Assembly (NCBI RefSeq): GCF_905220415.1
Contig: NC_059537.1
Location: forward strand, 8,687,622-8,751,621
Direction: 5' to 3'
From: Colias croceus
Lineage: Eukaryota > Arthropoda > Insecta > Lepidoptera > Pieridae
Length of the DNA stretch: 64,000 nt
Shown here: positions 1 to 10,365 of the stretch, piece after piece
How positions within the stretch are numbered: the first letter of the stretch is position 1
How the letters are laid out: each line of letters begins with the position of its first letter
Made by a program: the position numbers and the translations under genes
The notes under the pieces: model-generated
Seen by the model: only the letters and a program-made list of their open reading frames with translations
Database searches by the model: none
Told to the model about the DNA's origin: nothing

Positions 1-864
1 TAAATGTATGAAAAAAACACGAAGTAAAATGAACAACTACATAATTCTATAAATCAGGGTAATTCTGTGCACAAATTGAGTTAAGATATGGGCGTTTTTA
101 CTGGAATGTGGTTTTAAGCATGCCAACATCATCTTCCCGAGAATGATACTAAATTGAAGGTCATAATATGACACAATCATAAATACTTGCAGTAAGTACC
201 TATCAAACTTACTTTTAAAATGCAAATTCATATTGCTTTTTATTTTATTGTACCTTAACATGACCATAATGTAAGAATTTAAATATCTACATGACATTAA
301 ACATGCTGGAGAAAAAGTACAATAATAATATATTTTAATATTTACATGTCTATATTATAATAATTAATTAGCTACATAAATATCTAAGCTAATGGTAATT
401 AAAAAAAATATTGCTGTCTTTGTTCATGGTACTGAATTTATATTTGAACGAAATATTTCTTCCATTCCGTCCATTATTTTCAATATTGACTTGGATACAA
501 AAGTATTAACTTTTATTCCTATATACTCAGTACAATCTTAATACTAAGTTTGCTTGAGATATACTAACTACAAGAACTAAAACAATAACTCAACGGGGTT
601 CACTAATTAGGTTTCTTTTTATTACAATAGCAAAGGCTGAAAAGAATAAGTCTTTCAACCCATAGAAACAGCTTTCCTGAATTCACAAAAATCCAAACCA
701 AAAACATTCAAAAATTAATTATCTATTATAAAATCTATAAAAATATTTATTTAATATATTATTAATTTATTATAAAATTTATATTAATTATCTCTCTATT
801 ATTAACGTTTCTTAAATTAAGCATAAACTTATGTAAATGCAAACTAAAATTATTTAAAACTTAC

Positions 865-2352
865 CGCCAGTAACTTCACACATAGCATCTATGGGCGAGG
901 AGTCAGATGGTACAAGTCCGGAATCTCTCTCCACAGCAGGAGTACCAGCTAGCCTTAGAACCAATGAAAACAGTCTTTGGTCCCATCTGAATGGTTCTCG
1001 GGTAAGCTCCGAACCAGGTATAGGGCAGTTCATTGGCAGGTTAAACTGAATAGAAGAAAGAATACATTTTAATTTTGTTCATCATTGCAACATACAAATG
1101 GTACTCTACTATTTTTTATCAACATTATTTTATTTCTCTCACATATTACAAAAGTTAGAATTGTTTTTAAGTTAAATTTTTTTTATTGAATATCAAATAA
1201 TATAAAAACACTATTCAATATTATACCTATGTATGTTTGCAAAAAAAATATTTCCAAAAACTTTAAGGTCATAAATTAATTCATCATCATCATCATCATC
1301 ACCTAATAGATAATCATATCTCATACTTCTTTATTCATGTAAGTACATATTTCATTTCGTAACTAACATTGAAAATAAATAATTCACTTACTTCCTCTTG
1401 AATGCCTGCATTGCTGGATAGTTTTCCTCCATCAGTTATAACAACAATCACAGATGGTTCCAAGTAGAATGGGCATCTTCCCTGTCCATAAGTGTCTATT
1501 CCTGTTTGCATACGATTTATATTTAAAACATCGAATGCATGCTTTAATGCAGCACCCATTGTAGTAAGTCCCAGGCATTGCAAATTCTTCAGTTCATTAA
1601 TGAATGTTGCTAAATTTTCTTTCCAACCGGCCTGTAATACCAATAAGATTATTTAAAAACTAGTACGAATTGAATATTTATATATTCATGTCAAAATGTA
1701 AATATACGATATCTATTTTGTTATCACAAGTAACGAAACCACACAACATTCCACAATGCCCAAACAGAATCATGATTTCATATTTCCCCCCAATTCGCCA
1801 TTTCGTTATTAAATGGTGACTCGACCAATGAGCGTACGAGGAGAGCGCAGTCGCGAGCGATATCGCGAAGACAGCAACGGCAGCCGCTCGTCCTGTTTAC
1901 GTCGTGCTGTATTTTAGTTAATTCACTATCAAAGAATGTTAATGTATTGGACCACAGATTTCAGTGCTTTACGAATGGATTTTATAGAGCCGGCCAAAAT
2001 TATAAATGCATTCAAAAATTACAGTAATATCACCAAAACGTGTTCACTCTGATACACTAACCTTGATGTTCGCGGGTGGCTCTTCGAAAGTTAGAAGCAT
2101 ATACCTATCGCCTCTGCTTTCAGGAGATCGCTGACGTACCTAGAACATAATAGCATTTTAATAGCAAACACAAACTAGCTTTAAACAAATCGATCACAAA
2201 AATGAGGCGGTTGATGTCGATGACACTGCACGTACCTTTACGAATGTTTCCACAGCGCCCTTGGCTACATCGAGCAACGTTGGGCGTCCGCCCAAATAAG
2301 CTCTTTGATTCATAGATGCAGATGTATCTATTAAAAAGACTATTATAGTCAT
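865..2352 (-). CDS. IntS6: Integrator complex subunit 6, first four coding exons (partial gene)
   Basis: Role (known for the family): a subunit of the nuclear Integrator complex, which cleaves snRNA 3' ends and attenuates transcription at paused genes. Seen here: four minus-strand exons with GT-AG borders that stay in frame: 2352-2236 (39 codons), 2139-2062 (26), 1631-1392 (80) and 1045-865 (60 codons plus one base). The protein begins MTIIVFLIDTSASMNQRAYL; the DTSAS motif at residues 9-13 is the DxSxS metal-binding (MIDAS) motif of a VWA domain. Family-typical segments follow in order: GDRYMLLTFEEPP, AGWKENLATFINELKNLQ, TGIDTYGQGRCPF, VIVVITDGGKL and REPFRWDQRLF, ending in CEVTGG. The start was chosen because residues 1-14 match the usual N-terminus; upstream in-frame codons read as 5' UTR. 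The gene leaves the window before base 1, so about 205 residues of a protein usually near 900 are visible. No breaks were seen. Confidence 0.96.
1281..1301 (+). repeat. (CAT)n microsatellite in IntS6 intron 3
   Basis: About seven CAT units in a row within the intron between coding exons 3 and 4 of IntS6. It has no coding role. Confidence 0.85.
1800..1935. other. CpG-rich block inside IntS6 intron 2
   Basis: This block has CCAATGAGCG, several CGCGA runs and a CGATATCG palindrome, and is far more GC-rich than the intron around it. It resembles the block at 17890-17935 inside the 2.1-kb transposon. It may be a transposon fragment or an intronic regulatory element; no ORF supports coding. Confidence 0.35.
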
Positions 2353-2600
2353 CGTGAAAAATTTTCTAGATATTCTCCTAAATACATTAAATATGCGCAC
2401 GCTATTATGAACTAAGAACAAAAATGGCTGCTACATTGTACGCAGAATCGCGAAGAGGCGACCGTCCGACAGCCGCTTCGACGAGCAGCTGAACAAGCTA
2501 CGCCACGAAGACTCCAAAAGTACCACGTGACCTAATCATACGTTCGGTTATTCTCGGATCCAATAGAAAAACATTCGGCTTAAATCGTAGCCTGGTAGCT
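2353..2600 (-). promoter_or_regulatory. 5' UTR and probable promoter of IntS6
   Basis: This is the sequence directly upstream of the IntS6 start. It holds a CpG-rich patch at about 2435-2515, in contrast to the AT-rich surroundings, and a CCAAT sequence near 2555. No clear TATA box was found. The CpG-rich, TATA-less layout fits a housekeeping promoter. The transcription start site is not resolved. Confidence 0.45.
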
Positions 2601-3573
2601 ATGTTGCCAGTTCCTACTTTAAAAATTCCTTGACTACTGTAATTTAAACTTAAAATCATTCAAATATTTTACGGTTTATAAATTTCTACGTGCATAGATT
2701 GCATGATATTAGTTTCCTATTATATCTAGTACAATAATATATTTCTAGTATATTATTATGTTTGCACTTTAACGATATCCCTATGTAAAGTTTGATTTTC
2801 CTCATTAAATTAGATTAAATAATTAATTTTCTTAACTAAATGATACATTCAACTCACTGTAAATAATGAGTATCTTTTAATGTCGCTAGCTTGTAAAATT
2901 TAAATCTCCCCACTATTAGGATATTACATAAAGTTGGAAACACTGCATAGGCACTGAAGTCAAAACAAAGCATTGCAGAAATTATTCGATTCTTTTAAAA
3001 GGCAAAATTTTTAAAGTATGTAAACGTTAAAAATATTTTAACTTAAATTTTTAAATAAATATTATATTTAAATTAGAATATGGTCTCATTTAAAATAAAA
3101 AGACACTTACATGGCATTTTATTTTTTCTGGCGGCAAATTTAAAATTGATCTCATCGATGTCATCAAATAATAATATTATCGTCTAACGTAGAGTTTTGC
3201 TTTTTGTACGTAATGGTAACTAAGAAATATTAATAATTTTTTAACCGAAATATATAAAAAAAATGGTATTTATTATGGAAGTATGTAAGTAGATACCCTT
3301 TTAAAATATTTTATATAATTTTTATTTTAACCTTTAATTAGTTAAATATTAATTTATTTTTACAAACGAATATTACATCAAAATTCAAGAGATAGATAAT
3401 AATTAATAATTAACAACAGCCTAATTATGCATAAATTTTTTTTTTAGTCATATCAATACATAATATCACCTATTTTAAATTTAAGTACATTAAATTCATA
3501 GGTTTACACTATACATAATAATTATGTTTCAATAATAAGAATTATACAGTACAAACTGCTATTTAAATAGGTA
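2601..3573. other. AT-rich intergenic DNA, no gene seen
   Basis: Single-copy-looking AT-rich sequence upstream of IntS6. No exon, RNA gene or transposon end was recognised. Confidence 0.6.
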
Positions 3574-4030
3574 CTAGTTGAGTCCCGTTGTTTCACCCGC
3601 TCAAATGAGCTTTTCCTTTTAATCCTAATATTCCTAAGCCTTAGGAAATATGTATTTGAATAAAAAGTAAAGCCTAGGTTACTTCTTATAACATCGACTA
3701 TCTGTCAGTGAAAGTCCCGTCAAAATCGCTCTAGCCATTCCAGAGATTAGCTGAAACAAGCAGACAGACAGGCAAAGAATTATTATAATGTATATTACAA
3801 ACAGACACTCCAATTTTATTATTGGTGTAAATTAGCTTTCCGCCCTTTGCATGGCTGCATCCCTAATAATTGTTTCTTTTATCAAATAAATTGTCCAAAT
3901 TTGCCCAGTAGTTTTACGTGATTGACTCTTTTCACTCATTAAAAACAGACAAACAGAAAAAGTACAAGCATTATTTTGGAGACCTTTCCATATTGCCCAT
4001 ACCGCATAGCAATTACTCCGTTATAAAATA
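3574..4030 (-). repeat. Degenerate Helitron-like repeat fragments
   Basis: CTAG at 3574-3577 followed by a TTTCACCCGC tract looks like the 3' end of a lepidopteran non-autonomous Helitron in minus orientation. The stretch continues through an AGTGAAAGTCCCGTCAAAAT segment to a GACAGACAGG run near 3770. A second degraded unit follows at about 3833-3965 (TAGCTTTCCGCCC to AACAGACAAACAG). The far ends are not clear. Confidence 0.5.
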
Positions 4031-4515
4031 TTAAATGTACAGTGCAAAAGGTCCGGTTATGTACTGTTTTATATTTTGTAGTAATTTTTTATCCACAATA
4101 GGTAGGTATCATTTTTACTTAAGCTTTCACTTCGACTCTTATTATTAACTCCATATTTTAAAATTGTTGGACATTAATTTGTTTCCTATGTTTGTTGACG
4201 CTGCGATATAAATAAATCGGGAGAAATTTATCAAAATACCTACCTAGTAGGTAAATGCAAAATAATGTTTTTATTTTTAGTAAGTAATCTACGTGGGAGT
4301 CTTCGTTATATCCGCGTAGGTTGATCTTCAATGGTACTAAATACTAATATTTGTTTGTAATTTTCCAAAGCTACAAAGAAAATCAATGAGGCAATTACTT
4401 ATTAATCTGCGATGTTTTATTACTCATTTTCGGGACAGACACACAGAGAGACAGACAAAATCTCTTTTTGTTTATAGTCTAATTTCGAACACGATAATCT
4501 CACTCTTAACCTACA

Positions 4516-5276
4516 TCTATAGGTAGGTACTTAAAATAAAACTGTAGAAGAGTCAATTCTGTACATTAGGGATGTAACGATACCGATACCGATACCGATA
4601 TATCGGCCGATTAATCGGCAAGCCGATATATCGGTATCGCCGATAATAAAACAACCGATACCGATATCAAACAATCCAAAAAACCGCGCCCAATGAACGA
4701 TGCGGGAGGCCGCCCATGCGTGCGCACTTTGTTTCCTGAAAAAACTCTACCAATAGTAAACTTTTATTAGGTACTGATTGTATGTGTATTACTTAAAGTT
4801 TAACTCACTTTGTAAAATAATAATACTAAAATTAATGGTTTTGTTGTTTTTTGATTTGGCATTTTTATTTAAAAGAATACGATTAACAGTTGAGTCTCTG
4901 TTAAATGTTGGTAACTTTTTATGCATAATTCACTATTTATTTTTCTACCAAGTCATCGATATCGGTATCGCCGATACATTACTACAAATATCGGTATCGG
5001 TATCGTATCGGCAAAATCATGTATCGTTACATCCCTACTGTACATTGAAAATATTGAAAAAATAAATAGTTACTGGATCGATTCGAAACCCAAATACTTA
5101 TATAATTAAAAAATTTTTTGTCTGTCTGTATGTGAACATTGTGAAGGCATCACGTGAAAACTTACGGTTCGATTTCGATGAAACTTGGTATAATTATTAT
5201 ACCTTATTATGCTGGGCATAAAATACGTAGAAAAAAATCTTTATTCCGCGCGGGCGGAGTCGCGGGCGGAAGCTAG
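4516..5276 (+). mobile_element. Helitron-like repeat (family B), split by a nested hAT-like MITE
   Basis: The element starts TCTATA after an A and ends CGGGCGGAAGCTAG before a T, the A|TC...CTAG|T arrangement of Helitrons. It contains GTAGAAGAGTCAATTCTGTA, a short GTCTGTCTGT run and the GCATCACGTGAAAAC segment shared with the copies at 25446-25920 and 39379-39763. It is split by the MITE at 4567-5037; removing that insert and one CTGTACAT rejoins the segment exactly as in the two intact copies. Confidence 0.8.
4567..5037. mobile_element. hAT-like MITE, 471 bp, 8-bp target duplication
   Basis: Both ends read TAGGGATGTAACGATAC in opposite orientation. The flanks 4559-4566 and 5038-5045 are both CTGTACAT, a perfect 8-bp target-site duplication. 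The subterminal regions are packed with CCGATA/TATCGG repeats, possible transposase-binding sites. No transposase ORF is present, so it is non-autonomous. The 8-bp duplication and terminal sequence fit the hAT superfamily. Confidence 0.88.
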
Positions 5277-5391
5277 TTAAGAAATAATAACAGCTATATA
5301 TTCTGCGATTCGATACATAAAATACTGGTAACTAGTCTTGTACACCTTATTATTTAATACTTTATATTATTAAAATATGGATGCACGGTAC

Positions 5392-5432
5392 GTACGTATC
5401 TACAACGTCTCTTTCACGTTGTAGATACGTAC
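5392..5432. repeat. Perfect 17-bp hairpin
   Basis: GTACGTATCTACAACGT at 5392-5408 and its exact reverse complement at 5416-5432 are separated by CTCTTTC. It lies just left of the 845-bp element. Function unknown. Confidence 0.85.
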
Positions 5433-5470
5433 TTAGCTCTCTTTAAACTATGATACGTACCTATGTATGT

Positions 5471-6315
5471 GTCGTGGCCATATCGTAGATTTGCTCATTT
5501 CATGAAATTCACGAAATGGTCGCATTTCATGATGTGGCCAACATAGTTTGACCAGATCGTTAAATCGTCAATGTTCCACGATTTTGTCATCCACATTTGG
5601 CCAGATCGTATAAAATATAGGGAGTCCATGAAATATTTAAAAAATCGAGAATATTTTAAGAATTTGTTTATTGTCATTTAAGTTAGTACCACGGCAGCGG
5701 CCGGCGAGTGCCAGAAGTGAATCGTTTTTGCAATAGGAAACGGTTAGTTTATATACTTTGATAAACAACGCACGAGCCGAGCGAGAGAAGCGAGCGTGCC
5801 GCGGCAGCGGCCGGCGAGTGCCAGAAGCGAATCGCTTTTTAGAAAAGAAACAATTACTTATATAGTTGGATATATAAATATAGTTATAGGATTTTAGACG
5901 TATTTTTTCTTGGATTTAAGATATTCGCAGTTTCCATAGTTCTCGAACCTCTTCGTCGTAAATTCTTTGCTATGACTTTCTTCATGTTGTAATTAAATGA
6001 ATTATGAAGTTTTTAACTGTGAATGACAAAATTTTCGCCAGCGGTCGCCATCTTCACGCATAAACACAGCGCTTGCAGCCTCTACCAATAATTAATGTAA
6101 GTTCTACTTTACGATAATGATCAAATAATTTTGATCATTTCATGAAAAAACCGCGCATTTAGTTGCCCATATCGAGAAACGATTTCTTATCATTGATCTG
6201 CTCAAACCACATCATGACGTGGCCAATAGACATTCAACCATTTCATGAAATGCGACCATTTCACGAAATGATCGATCATTTCATGAAATGAGTAAATCTA
6301 CGATATGGCCACGAC
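5471..6315. mobile_element. Non-autonomous DNA transposon with ~70-bp terminal inverted repeats
   Basis: The left end GTCGTGGCCATATCGTAGAT is repeated inverted at the right end up to 6315, and the match continues about 70 bp with one gap. The ends carry the palindrome CATTTCATGAAATG and variants (perfect at 6239-6252 and 6277-6290; variants near 5497, 5523 and 6136). Flanks are ATGTATGT left and ATGCACAT right, so the target duplication is unresolved; a TA duplication with slightly longer ends is possible. There is no transposase ORF. Superfamily not assigned. Confidence 0.8.
5689..5835. repeat. Two direct copies of a GC-rich ~36-bp unit, period 110 bp
   Basis: GGCAGCGGCCGGCGAGTGCC followed by AGAAGYGAATCG occurs at 5689-5724 and 5799-5834, inside the 845-bp inverted-repeat element. 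It is GC-rich within an AT-rich element. Role unknown. Confidence 0.75.
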
Positions 6316-6863
6316 ATGCACATAAAATATTTAAATTCAGTTTGATTTTTTTTTTGGGCTATTGGTATTAGAGATTTTAGGTACTCAATTCGTACCTAGG
6401 TTGACTCCAAGACGATCCATCCGATGTTATGGTTCCATCTGCTTCCAATTTTTAATTTGTATTTAGTTTGAGTTCAGAACGTGCAATGATGTACCTATAT
6501 GTACGTAAAAAAAATATTATTAGGTACATTACGTAGGTAGGTAAGTTGTCTAATAGAACATACGATAAACTAATTCCCTCGAATCTATCAATAAAAAATT
6601 TGGTTTTGACTTCATAGGTATTATGCCATACACAATTTGTCCCCTCTACTTAGAAGAATCGACAATAAATTCTCAAATCTCTTTGAAAAATGGACCCCCA
6701 TATAAAGTGAGCTTGAGGTACCTATTTAGGCTCAGGGTCACTTGTAAATGTATTGCAGTTGTAATCGACCGCATCATCACAATAATATGTTCATTGTTCC
6801 TAGCTGCAGTTGATTTCCCCAGCAATATAGGTAGCTGCTACTGCTCGTTTTATACAAAAAAAA
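6316..6863. other. Intergenic DNA, no gene seen
   Basis: AT-rich sequence with no supported exon, RNA gene or transposon end. A 90-codon open frame at 6623-6895 runs into the neighbouring repeat and does not look coding. Confidence 0.5.
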
Positions 6864-7046
6864 AGACGTGTGGCACTCGGGAACTGCCGCGGTAAAGCTA
6901 TTGGCCTTATTGCATTTGCATAGCATGCCTTTAAGCCACACCTCCGTGCCCGTCAGAGTGGGGAGCGTGAGGTTTTTTCGTTACGGAATTTCTGGATTCG
7001 GTCCCCGCGCTCAAGGCCCGCGATAGAAGCTAAGCAATAGCTTAAA
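6864..7046 (+). repeat. GC-rich interspersed repeat (family S), copy 1
   Basis: One of three copies (others at 13069-13226 and, inverted, 43072-43233). Shared landmarks are GTGTGGCACTCGGGAACTGC, GCCACACCTCCG, GGGGAGCGTGAGG, GTTACGGAATTTCT, GGTCCCCGCGCTCAAGGCC and a final AGCAATAGCTT. The sequence AAGCTATTG near the left recurs inverted at the right end, so the unit can fold back. No ORF is conserved among copies. Class unknown. Confidence 0.8.
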
Positions 7047-8366
7047 ATAAATAAGTACCTAATATATATCAGCAAAAATGCTTATCACTCAACTGCGTAC
7101 AGATATAGCCTTATACCTATGCTCTGTCCATAGGGTAATATTATAATGATATTGATTTGAATAAAGAATTTATCATCGTAATTAGCACTTTTCATTTAGG
7201 TAGGTAAGTACAACTTCAATGCAACGTTCATATCGTGTTGAATTTAAAATAGGTATACAGTACCTAAGTACTCACATGTTAAAATGTGTGAAGGTAATTG
7301 TTAAAGTACCTACTACTTATTATATTTTAAATCATAGAGTAATTGAAATAAATACAGGAGTTTAAGTAGTTTCTAATAAAACATAGAAGGCTTTTTTCAC
7401 TTTATCCAAGCAACGAATTAATACGACAAAACAAGACCTAAACTACGTAATAAGAAAATATAATATTGCATTAAATAATGCAGAGCTGTTACAATTCATA
7501 ACTATCGTAGTTATGAAGCAATTCAAATTATTTCAAATTATTCAATAAATCATTTCAACCCTTAAACGTGCTTAAAAACCTAGTACATGCCCGTACTGTA
7601 GCATTCATGAAACATAACTGCCACGGAGGAAACTAGCGGGCTGCTTGTACCGTACAATAAATGCTATAGCTACCTTTATTGTTATATATGTATTGCTTTC
7701 CTAGGTACTATAATATCTAGACTTGTTTCATGTTTCCACTTGCATTGGAAGTGCAGCGGTGCGCATGTCAGCTAACATGCGCTTTACGTACCGGTTTCAG
7801 TCTCGTAACTTACTAACAAAGGGAATCATTTTTGTTGTAAATTCATATTATACTTACTTACCTAAATATTAAAATTAACAGCCGGCTAGCTGTCGCATAC
7901 AAGGTTAGTTGTTTGTTTTTTCTTTGCAGTCACTGGTACTTATGTACTTATTTACCTATAATTTTTTCATTAGATTTACATAATAAATTAAAATATTGTG
8001 AATGTAAAGTACTTAAATATAAAATTCGTGTTTAAGTATGTAATTCGTATGTAGGTATTTATAGCTTTCGTAATACATACCTACCTATATAACTACTTAT
8101 AAATAAATGTTTACACTAAACCCCATTAACAATTATTATATATTAATAAAAACATAGTATGCTGCAAGTAATGACAGTCTTATTTGTGTGTAACATTACT
8201 CATAAATTCATTCATTTCATTTCATAAACACAGACACTATTAGGGTATATTCAATAATAAATCAATTTTCAGTTGCAACTCGTCCTAAGTAAACTACGTG
8301 CGTGAAAATAAAAAAGTTACCTGCTCAAAATGGTTAGTGTTTATATTATAATTATGTACTTAGTTA
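7047..8366. other. AT-rich intergenic DNA, no gene seen
   Basis: No exon, RNA gene or transposon end was recognised in these 1.3 kb between two repeats. Confidence 0.55.
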
Positions 8367-8464
8367 CTAGCTTACCGCCCGAAAATCCGTTGCATAGCTG
8401 TTTTAAAGACATACAAAGGGACATAGGGACAGAAAAAGCGACTTTGTTTTATACTATGTAGTGA
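8367..8464 (-). mobile_element. Short internally deleted Helitron-like repeat (family C)
   Basis: CTAGCTTACCGCCC on the left and GCGACTTTGTTTTATACTA on the right match the ends of the longer copies at 49967-50163 and 47345-47541. The copy sits between A and T, as Helitrons do. About 100 bp is missing from the middle. Confidence 0.7.
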
Positions 8465-8783
8465 TTACCTAGATATTAAATGAAAATCGAGACGATTAAA
8501 CAACCAATATTTTCTATTGGTTTGAATATCATAGGTTTCAACTTTCAAGTAGGTATCTACCTACGTGGATTAGATTTTGCGAAAATAAAATAAAATATTA
8601 ATTGTCCCTCTAATTTCTTTTTAAACAACAGCTGTTTATTTATAATTATTATTGAAACACTACATAGTACAAATAAATTTTCCTTTTCTGATGTGGGAGC
8701 AACTGAGAATTTTTTTTTAACGGTTTGTGTGTTTTTTTTTAAGTTGAAAACGCATACCCAGAATGCTCAGAAGAATGGGTCTT

Positions 8784-8980
8784 GGACGTCGGACTCCTTT
8801 TTTTTTTACGTTGGGTAATGCTTTTACGCATCCCCCTCTACAGTTTTGCTGTATGAGGGGGTATGTGGGACTCGCAAGAAGCCATACCCACTAAAACCCA
8901 ACGGTGGCCACCGTTCACCTTCGGCGGCAGGGGTTAACAGCTAGGCCTTATACCCCCACCGCCTAGGACGTCGGACTCCT
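8784..8980 (-). mobile_element. Retroposed fragment with poly(T) and a 15-bp target duplication
   Basis: GGACGTCGGACTCCT occurs at 8784-8798 and again at 8966-8980. Between them lies a 167-bp insert that begins with nine T and continues ACGTTGGGTAATGC to CCCCACCGCCTA. A poly(T) beside the left duplication means a poly(A)-tailed copy inserted on the minus strand by target-primed reverse transcription. The insert is probably a 5'-truncated LINE or a SINE; the family is unknown. Confidence 0.85.
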
Positions 8981-10350
8981 ATATCAATCCAATGCACATT
9001 GGACTATAGTGTAGACATTACTTGCTCTGTGGTGTAGACTATGTCTCTAATATATATACTGTATGCGTGATGCATTCCGTCTAGGAGCTTTTAGCGGTGG
9101 GTCGTGGGCAAGGTCGTGGGTATTGTGTGATCGAAATGATCGACTTCACTTCATTTCATCATGAAAACTTTTCTGATAGTTAATGTGATGCTAACATAGC
9201 GCTATAATTATTAAGCTCTATCAGAAAGTAGTTAGTATCGAAAAAGGTACCTAGAACCAAATACTGTTAGTTCTTAGTAGAATACGTAGCGTCTTTCCAA
9301 ACTAAGTATACAAGGCCAGTACGCAACGTTGTGAAACTAATCACGTTTAGTTTGGAAATAACTTTTTTACAAATTTCTTCCAATCTATACAACAGCAGTA
9401 CGCAAATACTCGCGTATACTTTGTAGTGAAGTAAGTTAAGAATAGCGCTCCAAAACATACAGCGCCAGTACGCATGCGGACTAAATGTGTTTTATTTTTT
9501 CTTTTAACTTCTATCAAAGACGTTTAATAGATTTTATAAAATAAGATCTATATTATTTTATACATTTATGGTTGTTTTATCCTTGTATATAAGCAGTACC
9601 TAGCAAAGCGGTAGCTAACCAAAAGCGGTTATAGCGAGAGGTCTCTCAACGGTAGATTATCCTTTTCTAACGTTTTGCCAAGGGTGACCATGAATATTTC
9701 TTTTATAATATCGGTAAGAATTTTTATATCTTTCATCTACCGGACTTTAATAAAGAAAAATACTCGAAATCTATGCTCGAAATTATCTTATAAAATGGCA
9801 ATTCCCGAATCCAATTATCGATTGATTTTTTATAATGACATTGACAACAGCTTATGTCGGATTTTTTGTCAATAAATTATTTTAACTTGGTGCCGAGTGC
9901 CGATTTTTAAATATTATCTCATTGTCTAATAAGACTGGATATTTTATTCATAGATACATTGTGAATTTAGTTTATAAATTAACTAAGATCGGGAAATAAG
10001 CACTACCTTCTATTTTTATTTTATAAAGCACGGCAAAGGTAACCTGCTTCCAATGTTTTGTATTTGTTGTTTCTACTTATTTCAAAAGGGAATTTTATAA
10101 ACTTTTAATTGTAGTAGTATCTAATGACGAAATGTTTAGTGCACCTCATTATTATGGGAGATTGAGTATGTAGCATTTACTATTAGTTTGTTGAATATAG
10201 CTATAGGTAATAATAGTCAATCATCATCAAGTTTGTAGGACCTTGCAGTCTCATTCTCTAATTTTATACTAATTGTTCATCATTTGTTTCGTGATTTAAT
10301 TTGTATTTTCCCACTTTTATAAAATAATATGAAACAATTTTATTTTACAG
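8981..10350. other. Snurportin 5' flank
   Basis: Contains the unresolved promoter and probably a non-coding first exon of the snurportin gene. A strong acceptor (TATTTTACAG ending at 10350) sits 15 bp before the start codon, so the transcript should begin further left. An initiator-like TCATTC at 10251-10256 is one candidate start but would not explain the acceptor. No other gene was seen. Confidence 0.45.
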
Positions 10351-10365
10351 CCTCGGTGTGCCAAA

